Below, piece after piece: positions 19,447 to 24,665 of a DNA stretch of 24,665 nt. The stretch comes from QNFN01 sp033722135 (lineage in GTDB: Bacteria > Pseudomonadota > Gammaproteobacteria > QNFN01), in NCBI GenBank assembly GCA_033722135.1, contig JAWVZO010000014.1, positions 1 through 24,665 on the forward strand. Direction: 5' to 3'. Both the position numbers and the translations under genes were made by a program. The first letter of the stretch is position 1. Each line of letters opens with the position of its first letter. The notes under the pieces were generated by a model. That model was not told where the DNA came from and did no database searches. It saw nothing but the letters and a program-made list of their open reading frames with translations.

Positions 19447-20381
19447 CCCGGGTAGGCCGCGTAGACCTCGCGCAGGATGCGCCCGGCGCCGCGCTCGAGC
19501 AGTTCCTCGGCCAGCGCGGTGCCCAGTTCCGCGGCCTCGTTCCGGGTGCCGCGGCGCTCACCGGCGATCACCTCGCGGCCGTCCGGCGAGCCGACCAGGC
19601 CGCGCAGCCAGATCCGCTCGCCATCGAGCACCGCGTAGCCGGCGATCGGCACCTGGCAGCCGCCCGCGAGGCGGGCGTTGAGCGCGCGCTCCGCGGTGAG
19701 CTGGACGGTGGTCGCCTCGTCGGCCAGAGGGGCGAGCAGTTCGTGCATGCGCGCGTCGTCGCTGCGGCACTCGATGCCCACCGCCCCCTGGCCGATTGCC
19801 GGAAGGCTCTGCGTGGGATCGAGCAGCTCGGCGATGCGACCGTCGAAGCCGAGGCGCTGCAGCCCGGCCCCGGCGAGCAGGATGGCGTCGAACTCGCCGG
19901 CGTCGAGCTTGGCCAGCCGGGAGTTGACGTTGCCGCGCAGGTTGCGGATCTGCAGGTCGTCGCGCCAGGCGAGCAGCTGGCACTGGCGGCGCAGGCTGCA
20001 GGTACCGACCACGGCGCCCCGCGGCAGGTCGGCGAGCCGGGCGTGGTCGTTGGAGACGAAGGCATCGCGGTGCTCGGCGCGCGCCAGGATCACGGCCAGG
20101 TGCAGGCCGGGCGGGAAGCCGACCGGGACGTCCTTCATCGAGTGCACGGCGATGTCGGCGCGCCCGTCGAGCATTCCCTGTTCGAGCTCCTTGACGAACA
20201 GCCCCTTGCCGCCGACCTTGGCCAGCGGGCTATCGAGCAGCTTGTCGCCGCGCGTCTTCATGCGCACCAGCTCGACCCCGAGGCCGGGGTGGTGGCGCTG
20301 CAGCTCGGCGGCGACGTGCTCGGCCTGCCACAGGGCGAGCGGGCTGGCGCGCGTGGCGATGCGGACGATCTCGGTGGTCAT
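19443..20381 (-). CDS. hemC: Hydroxymethylbilane synthase (porphobilinogen deaminase) HemC
   Basis: Polymerises four porphobilinogens into hydroxymethylbilane. The product is 312 residues (313 in E. coli). Catalytic D84 lies in VHSMKDVP, and the dipyrromethane cofactor attaches to C242 in AGGCQVPIAG; both keep E. coli numbering. Other signatures are TRASPLALWQA, GGKGLFVKELE, GTCSLRR and IRNLRGNVNSRL. ATG at 20381 has GAGG six bases upstream. It is the first gene of hemCDXY and has its own promoter, so here the hem genes are not simply the tail of the algZ-algR transcript. Confidence 0.98.
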   Translation of the reverse strand: MTTEIVRIATRASPLALWQAEHVAAELQRHHPGLGVELVRMKTRGDKLLDSPLAKVGGKGLFVKELEQGMLDGRADIAVHSMKDVPVGFPPGLHLAVILARAEHRDAFVSNDHARLADLPRGAVVGTCSLRRQCQLLAWRDDLQIRNLRGNVNSRLAKLDAGEFDAILLAGAGLQRLGFDGRIAELLDPTQSLPAIGQGAVGIECRSDDARMHELLAPLADEATTVQLTAERALNARLAGGCQVPIAGYAVLDGERIWLRGLVGSPDGREVIAGERRGTRNEAAELGTALAEELLERGAGRILREVYAAYPG

Positions 20382-20407
20382 GGACGGCCTCGCTCCGGGA
20401 AACCGGG

Positions 20408-20436
20408 ATGGTATCGGCGACCGCCCACGCTGGCAA
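20408..20436 (-). promoter_or_regulatory. Probable sigma-70 promoter of hemCDXY
   Basis: The minus strand reads TTGCCA (20436-20431, five of six consensus matches), 17 bases, then TACCAT (20413-20408, four of six). The start of transcription would be near 20401, about 20 bases before the hemC ATG. Confidence 0.5.
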
Positions 20437-20463
20437 ACGGGCCGACGGTGCCGATCCAGGGTA

Positions 20464-20487
20464 AATCCTTATCCCGTCAGGAGTATT
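20464..20487 (+). promoter_or_regulatory. AT-richer patch with imperfect dyad upstream of the thioredoxin-like gene
   Basis: AAATCCTTAT...TCAGGAGTATTC stands out in a GC-rich intergenic region. The arms TCCT (20466-20469) and AGGA (20479-20482) are nine bases apart and flanked by A/T on both sides. It may be a promoter or operator. No convincing sigma-70 hexamer pair could be fixed for this gene. Confidence 0.25.
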
Positions 20488-20521
20488 CACGCATCGCCCC
20501 GGGGCTCGATAGATTGCAGCC

Positions 20522-21040
20522 ATGCACCGCGATCGCGCCCAGCGTCGGCGAGCAGGCCGTTTGTCCGCCTGGTGGCTCGGATGGCTGCTGCTCGTCGCGG
20601 CCGGTGCCGGCGCCCAGCCGGCGGTGCCCGGGGTCGACGACCTGCAGCGGCTCGCCGGGACGATCCGCGCCGAGCACACCCCCCTGGTGCTGGTGGTCTG
20701 GGCACACGACTGCCCGTACTGCCGGGTGCTCGACGAGAAGATCCTGCGCCCGCTGCAGGCGAGCGGCGAGCTCGAGGGGCGCGCCCTGTTGCGCCGGCTC
20801 GAGCTCGACGGGCCCGACGTGCGCGACTTCGATGGACGACTCGTCACCTCCCGCGAGTTCGCCGACCGCTACGACGCGTGGTTCACGCCGACGGTGCTGT
20901 TCCTCGACGCCGACGGCACGGAACTCGCCGAGCGCATGGTCGGCCTGAGCAACGTCGACTTCTACCCTGCCTACCTCGAGCAGGCGATCGACCGGGCGGT
21001 CGCGCGGCTCGCCCCGGAGCGGCTCAGCCCCCGGCCCTGA
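20522..21040 (+). CDS. Exported thioredoxin-fold protein (CPYC)
   Basis: Probable periplasmic disulfide oxidoreductase of 172 residues. The signal peptide has an Arg-rich n-region, a hydrophobic core at about 17-29 and a likely cut after AGA at 31. The thioredoxin_2-like domain has the redox pair C64-C67 in WAHDCPYCRVLDEK, and the cis-proline is P123 in WFTPTVLFLDADG. It resembles SoxW/DsbC-side thioredoxins that act on periplasmic partners. With soxZ elsewhere in the window, a SoxW-like role is possible but unproven. There is no clear ribosome-binding site before ATG 20522. It lies on the opposite strand between hemC and algR, and its last 17 bases overlap the 3' end of algR. Confidence 0.88.
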   Translation: MHRDRAQRRRAGRLSAWWLGWLLLVAAGAGAQPAVPGVDDLQRLAGTIRAEHTPLVLVVWAHDCPYCRVLDEKILRPLQASGELEGRALLRRLELDGPDVRDFDGRLVTSREFADRYDAWFTPTVLFLDADGTELAERMVGLSNVDFYPAYLEQAIDRAVARLAPERLSPRP

Positions 21041-21758
21041 GCAGCGCGCGCAGCTCCGCGGCGTGACGCCGGCTCACCTCGAGACGCTCGTCGCTGCCCT
21101 CGAGCTCGACCTTCAGCACCCCATCCTCCCGGACCAGCGCGCGCAGGGCCCGGCGAGCGACCAGCGCGTTGCGGTGGATGCGCACGAAGCGGTCGCCGAA
21201 CTCCTCGTGCAACGCCTTGAGCGACTCCTCGAGCAGCAGCTCGCCGCCGGCGTAGACCACGCGGGCGTACTTCTGGTCGGCCTGGAAGAAGATCACCTCG
21301 TCGACCGGCACCATCACCAGGTCGCCGTGGCGGCGGGCGCAGAGGTGGGTGCGCGCGCCGCCGAGGCCCTCGGCCTCGGCGAGGGCGCTGAGCTGGGCCC
21401 GGTTGACGCGCGAGCAGCCGGCCAGGGCGGCGGCGAGCCGCTCGCCGCGGATCGGCTTGAGGAGGTAGTCGACGGCGTGGAGGTCGAAAGCCTCCAGGGC
21501 GTGCTGGCCGTAGGCCGTGGTGAAGATCACCGCCGGGGGTGTGCCGAGCCGGGCGAGGTGATGCGCCGCCTCGAGACCGTCCATGCCCGGCATGCGGATG
21601 TCGAGCAGCACCACGTCCGGCCGCAGCCGTTCCGCCAGCGTCAGCGCGCGGGCGCCGTTCTCCGCTTCGCCGACCACCTCCACCTCCGGCAGCGACGCGA
21701 GCTGGTGTCGCAGGCGCTCGCGGGCCAGCGGCTCGTCGTCGGCGATCAGCACTCTCAT
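21024..21758 (-). CDS. algR: LytTR-family response regulator, AlgR-like
   Basis: Response regulator of 244 residues (AlgR of Pseudomonas is 248). The receiver domain (1-120) has D7/D8, phosphoacceptor D53 in LLDIRMPGMDG, TTAYGQHALEAF and the K of YLLKPIRG. A LytTR DNA-binding domain (about 140-240) carries VDEVIFFQADQKYARVV, LLEESLKALHEEF, FVRIHRNALV and the terminal RRHAAELR. Start ATG 21758 overlaps the algZ stop as ATGA, so sensor and regulator are coupled. In Pseudomonas AlgR controls alginate and type IV pili. The targets here are unknown, and no alginate genes are in view. Its 3' end overlaps the convergent thioredoxin-like gene by 17 bases. Confidence 0.94.
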   Translation of the reverse strand: MRVLIADDEPLARERLRHQLASLPEVEVVGEAENGARALTLAERLRPDVVLLDIRMPGMDGLEAAHHLARLGTPPAVIFTTAYGQHALEAFDLHAVDYLLKPIRGERLAAALAGCSRVNRAQLSALAEAEGLGGARTHLCARRHGDLVMVPVDEVIFFQADQKYARVVYAGGELLLEESLKALHEEFGDRFVRIHRNALVARRALRALVREDGVLKVELEGSDERLEVSRRHAAELRALLRAGG

Positions 21759-22813
21759 CCGCGCCCCCGTTCCGCCGGCAGGCGCAGCACCGCGCGGAAG
21801 CGGTCGCCGTCGACTTCGGTCTGCAACAGGTCGTCGCGCCCGTAGAAGGCGGCTAGCCGTGCCCTGATGTTGTCGAGCGCCATGCGGTTGCCCTCCAGCC
21901 GCGGCCCCTGCTCCCCGCCCAGCGGGTTCTCGATGACCAGGCGCGCATCGCGCCCCTCGCGGATTCCACGGACGCTCAGCGTGCCGCCATCGGCGCGTGG
22001 CTCGATGCCATGGTAGACGGCGTTCTCGAGCAGCGGCTGGACGATCAGCGCCGGCATCGCCAGCGAGGAATCGAGTTCGTCGACCTCCCACGTCACGTTC
22101 AGCCGCTCGCCGAGGCGGAGCTGCTCGATGTTCAGGTAGCGCCGCGCGAGATCGAGTTCGACCTCGAGGGGCACGCCCTCCGACGGGTCGGCGAGACTGG
22201 ACCGGAAGAGGTCGGCGAGGTCCTCGATGGTCGCCTCCGCAACCTCGGGTCGCGTGCGGGTCAGGCTGGCGACGGTGTTGAGGCTGTTGAACAGGAAGTG
22301 CGGACGGATGCGCGCCTGCAGCGCCTCGAGGTGGGCGCGCGACTCGGCGAACACCCGGCGCTGCCACTGGTGGCGCACGTAGAAGTAACGCAGCGAGACC
22401 GCGGCGGCGATGGCGCCGATCGCCAGGCTGCGCCAGACGAAGCCCTCGTCCCAGCCGGACGGCAGCAGCGGATCGATACCGAGCGCGTCGACCAGGGCCA
22501 GCGCGGCGAGCGCGACGCCGAGGATCACCGCCAGAAGCAGCAGGTAGGCGAACGTCGCGGCGGCGACGTCGCCGAGCCGGGCGAGGTGTCCGCGGGCGAG
22601 GCACAGCGCGGCGGTCCCGGTCAGCGCGACCCACTGCACGTAGAGCGAGACCAGGCCGAGGTCGGACCAGCGCCGCGCATCGATCGCCGGCGCGAGGCTG
22701 AGAACCAGGGCCAGCATCTCGCCGATCACCACCACGGCGAAGACGATGCGCAACCCGCAGAAGTCGGGCAGGAAGGTGGTCGGCATCTCGCTGGCGGGCG
22801 GCTGGCGTTCCAT
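21755..22813 (-). CDS. algZ: LytS/YehU-type sensor histidine kinase, AlgZ-like
   Basis: Membrane sensor kinase of 352 residues, partner of the overlapping algR-like gene. Four hydrophobic segments (about 20-41, 54-74, 85-112 and 126-146) form the input domain. The His_kinase (PF06580) box RPHFLFNSLNTVASL places the phospho-acceptor at H172. The ATP-binding N box PLLENAVYHGI has N264, and a G-box-like VIENPLGG and LDNIRARLAAFYG follow. There is no classical HisKA domain, as expected for this family. ATG at 22813 gives a short cytoplasmic lead. It diverges from argH across 95 bases, the same gene pair seen in Pseudomonas (argH beside algZ). Confidence 0.94.
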   Translation of the reverse strand: MERQPPASEMPTTFLPDFCGLRIVFAVVVIGEMLALVLSLAPAIDARRWSDLGLVSLYVQWVALTGTAALCLARGHLARLGDVAAATFAYLLLLAVILGVALAALALVDALGIDPLLPSGWDEGFVWRSLAIGAIAAAVSLRYFYVRHQWQRRVFAESRAHLEALQARIRPHFLFNSLNTVASLTRTRPEVAEATIEDLADLFRSSLADPSEGVPLEVELDLARRYLNIEQLRLGERLNVTWEVDELDSSLAMPALIVQPLLENAVYHGIEPRADGGTLSVRGIREGRDARLVIENPLGGEQGPRLEGNRMALDNIRARLAAFYGRDDLLQTEVDGDRFRAVLRLPAERGRG

Positions 22814-22865
22814 GGGTTCCGCGGCTCCCTCGGCTGCGTCAAGTCTACCCGTTCGGCGCGTGGGC

Positions 22866-22871
22866 TATACT
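22866..22871 (+). promoter_or_regulatory. Candidate -10 element of argH
   Basis: TATACT lies in GGGCTATACTGCGC, 37 bases before the argH ATG, within the 95-base divergent region. No good -35 is found at 16-18 bases. Its context is almost the same as that upstream of the ParA-type gene. Confidence 0.5.
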
Positions 22872-22908
22872 GCGCGGCCATTCCGACGCATGCAGACGGG
22901 CCGCAGCG

Positions 22909-24312
22909 ATGAGCGACGACAAGCCGACCGACAAGCCGTGGGGCGGGCGGTTCAGCGAGCCGACCGACGCCTTCGTCGAGGACTTCACCGCCTCGGTCGG
23001 CTTCGATCGACGCCTCTACCGCCAGGACATCGCCGGGTCGATCGCCCACGCGACCATGCTCGCCCGCGCCGGGGTGCTGAGCGAGGCCGACGCCGGGGAG
23101 ATCGTCGCCGGCCTCGAGGCGATCCGCGATACGATCGATGCGGGCGACTTCGACTGGTCGGTCGGGCTAGAGGACGTGCATATGAACGTCGAGGCGCGCC
23201 TGACCGAACGGGTCGGCGACGTCGGCAAGCGGCTGCACACCGGCCGCTCGCGCAACGACCAGGTCGCGACCGACATCCGCCTCTGGCTGCGGGACGAGAT
23301 CGACGTCGTCTGCACCACGCTGCGGCGGCTGATGACCGGGCTGGCCGACCTCGCCGAGCGCGAGGCCGAAACCATCCTGCCCGGCTTCACCCACCTGCAG
23401 GTGGCCCAGCCGGTCACCTTCGGCCACCACGTGCTCGCCTGGTTCGAGATGCTCCGACGCGACCACGCGCGGATGCGCGACTGCCGCGCCCGGGTCAACG
23501 TCATGCCGCTCGGCGCTGCCGCGCTCGCCGGCACCAGCTTTCCGATCGACCGCACCGTGACCGCCGAGCTGCTCGGCTTCGACGCGGTCGCCGAGAACTC
23601 GCTCGACGCGGTCAGCGACCGCGACTTCGCGATCGAGTTCTGCGCCGCGGCGAGCGTGGTGATGATGCACCTCTCGCGCATGGCCGAGGAGCTGGTGCTC
23701 TGGTCCTCGGCGCAGTTCGCCTTCGTCGCGCTGCCCGACCGCTTCTGCACCGGCTCTTCGATCATGCCGCAGAAGAAGAACCCCGACGTGCCCGAGTTGG
23801 TGCGCGGCAAGTGCGGCCGTGTCTACGGCCACCTGATGAGCCTGCTGACCCTGATGAAGTCCCAGCCGCTGGCGTACAACAAGGACAATCAGGAAGACAA
23901 GGAACCGCTTTTCGACGCCGTCGACACGGTCAAGGACTCGCTGCGCGCCTTCGCCGACATGCTGCCGGAGCTGGAGGTCGACGCCGGACGGATGCGCGCC
24001 GCGGCGCGCCAGGGCTTCGCCACCGCCACCGACCTTGCCGACTACCTGGTGCGCAAGGGGATGCCGTTCCGCGACGCCCACGAGGTCGTCGGCAAGGCGG
24101 TGCGCGCCGGGCTCGACAGCGGGCGCGACCTGGCCGACATGCCGCTCGAGGAGCTGCGCCGCTTCTCGGAGACCATCGACGAGGATGTCTTCGATGTGCT
24201 CTCGCTGGAGGGCTCGGTCGCCGCGCGCGACCACCTCGGCGGAACCGCGCCGAACCAGGTGCGCGCCGCGGTGGAGCGGGCGCGGGCGTGGCTGCAGGTG
24301 CAGGAGGCCTGA
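22909..24312 (+). CDS. argH: Argininosuccinate lyase ArgH
   Basis: Cleaves argininosuccinate to arginine and fumarate, the last step of arginine synthesis, as a cytoplasmic tetramer. The product is 467 residues, usual for the family. The start contains KPWGGRFSEPTDAFVEDFTASV. HTGRSRNDQVATD lies at 110-122, catalytic T161-H162 in GFTHLQVAQP, and the fumarase/aspartase-superfamily signature GSSIMPQKKNP at 282-292 with the catalytic serine. The C-terminal part (QGFATATDLADYLVRKGMPFRDAHEVVG, then GGTAPNQV) is complete. ATG 22909 follows the candidate -10 at 22866 by 37 bases. Confidence 0.98.
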   Translation: MSDDKPTDKPWGGRFSEPTDAFVEDFTASVGFDRRLYRQDIAGSIAHATMLARAGVLSEADAGEIVAGLEAIRDTIDAGDFDWSVGLEDVHMNVEARLTERVGDVGKRLHTGRSRNDQVATDIRLWLRDEIDVVCTTLRRLMTGLADLAEREAETILPGFTHLQVAQPVTFGHHVLAWFEMLRRDHARMRDCRARVNVMPLGAAALAGTSFPIDRTVTAELLGFDAVAENSLDAVSDRDFAIEFCAAASVVMMHLSRMAEELVLWSSAQFAFVALPDRFCTGSSIMPQKKNPDVPELVRGKCGRVYGHLMSLLTLMKSQPLAYNKDNQEDKEPLFDAVDTVKDSLRAFADMLPELEVDAGRMRAAARQGFATATDLADYLVRKGMPFRDAHEVVGKAVRAGLDSGRDLADMPLEELRRFSETIDEDVFDVLSLEGSVAARDHLGGTAPNQVRAAVERARAWLQVQEA

Positions 24313-24424
24313 GCGCGCTACCGGGGACACGGGCAGGGGCCACCCGCTCCTGTCAAACCGACCGCCGCGGCCAGCGCGCCCGCCCGCAGCGGAGGGAACC
24401 ACGCCTCTTCCGGCAGCGTGTTCC

Positions 24425-24445
24425 CGGGGCGCAGCAGACGCCCCG
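24425..24445. terminator. Stem-loop between argH and soxZ (7-bp stem)
   Basis: CGGGGCG (24425-24431) and CGCCCCG (24439-24445) enclose a 7-base loop, about 110 bases after the argH stop. No T-run follows on the plus strand. It may be a weak terminator for argH or part of a joint bidirectional structure. Confidence 0.35.
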
Positions 24446-24453
24446 ATAACGAA

Positions 24454-24482
24454 GCGGGGGCGCCGCAACGCGACGCCCCCGC
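24454..24482 (-). terminator. GC-rich hairpin terminator downstream of soxZ
   Basis: GCGGGGGCG (24454-24462) pairs with CGCCCCCGC (24474-24482). Inside, after one mismatch, CGC/GCG closes an AAC loop. On the minus strand it lies 26 bases beyond the soxZ stop and is followed by the mildly T-rich TTCGTTATC. This is the best terminator candidate of the window and would end the sox transcript. Confidence 0.6.
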
Positions 24483-24508
24483 CGTTCCGGGATCTTCCGG
24501 GAGGTCGG

Positions 24509-24665
24509 CTAGGCGATCTGCGTCTCGGCCGAGTCGGACTCGCCCTTGTTGTCGACCCACGACAGGGTCACGGTGTCGCCCGCCTTGGCGCCCTTGAACT
24601 TGAACGCCAGGTACGGGTTCTTCGACACCGCCGGACCCCACTGCGCCGTCATCACCTCCTTGCCG
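24509..24665 (-). CDS. soxZ: Thiosulfate-oxidation carrier protein SoxZ, N-terminal part missing at window edge
   Basis: SoxZ pairs with SoxY in the periplasm to carry sulfur intermediates during thiosulfate oxidation. Only the last 51 codons and the TAG stop are in the window; the 5' part lies beyond the right edge. The fragment has the family's ending: TAQWGPAVSKNPYLAFKF, then TLSWVDNKGESDSAETQIA. SoxZ is about 100 residues long, so roughly half is seen. SoxY and other sox genes are expected upstream on this strand, outside the window. A strong hairpin follows the stop. The call rests on this C-terminal pattern and is confident despite truncation. Confidence 0.92.
   Translation of the reverse strand, partial: GKEVMTAQWGPAVSKNPYLAFKFKGAKAGDTVTLSWVDNKGESDSAETQIA

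Larger units (their letters stand above)
24313..24508. other. Intergenic region between argH and soxZ with two stem-loops
   Basis: This 196-base gap is the longest in the window. It holds two inverted repeats (given separately) and a direct repeat of TTCCGGGA at 24485-24492 and 24495-24502. No gene is supported: an open frame on the minus strand here is a shadow continuing out of soxZ in another frame. Confidence 0.6.

Noticed and set aside
24318..24641. Minus-strand open frame of 107 codons through soxZ and the intergenic region
   Set aside because: It is a shifted frame over soxZ and the hairpins. The in-register frame gives a convincing SoxZ C-terminus ending at 24509.

Overview
The window is a stretch of core chromosome from a very GC-rich bacterium (about 70 % GC or more by eye, with nearly all third codon positions G or C). 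The gene orders point to a gammaproteobacterium: an rpsU-yqeY-dnaG-rpoD macromolecular-synthesis operon divergent from tsaD, a plsY/folB/folK neighbourhood, an algZ-algR pair beside hemC-hemD-hemX-hemY, and argH next to algZ. A soxZ end at the right edge implies thiosulfate/sulfur oxidation. A halophilic or sulfur-oxidising Chromatiales/Ectothiorhodospiraceae-like organism would fit, but that is inference. No mobile element, CRISPR array, tRNA or rRNA is visible, and coding density is very high, with no gene-free stretch above about 200 bases.

Layout, left to right. Positions 1-3923 (minus strand) hold the macromolecular-synthesis operon, transcribed rpsU, yqeY, dnaG, rpoD; rpoD runs off the left edge. 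tsaD (plus) diverges from rpsU. plsY (minus) converges on tsaD and diverges from a plus-strand folate run: folB, folK and a small DUF2007/zinc-ribbon gene. Next comes a minus-strand run, uup, rlmKL, trkH (transcribed in that order), combining ribosome-associated functions and K+ uptake. A plus-strand run follows: ubiD, a stand-alone ParA/MinD-type ATPase, and a ferredoxin-fused flavin/NAD(P)H reductase. Positions 16188-20381 (minus) hold hemC-hemD-hemX-hemY, coupled by 4-base stop/start overlaps. A plus-strand exported thioredoxin-like gene sits between hemC and the minus-strand algZ-algR operon and overlaps the 3' end of algR. argH diverges from algZ, and after a hairpin-rich intergenic region the partial soxZ enters from the right edge on the minus strand.

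Functional themes are replication and transcription initiation (DnaG, RpoD), translation and RNA modification (S21, TsaD, RlmKL, Uup), phospholipid, folate, ubiquinone, heme and arginine biosynthesis, K+ uptake and two-component signalling. Most of this is ordinary housekeeping DNA; I see no convincing undescribed system. The points most worth checking are a palindrome that overlaps the rpoD ribosome-binding site, a cluster of rare A/T-ending codons at the DnaG domain linker, the ParA ATPase between ubiD and a reductase gene, and the oppositely oriented thioredoxin gene that splits the alg and hem genes.
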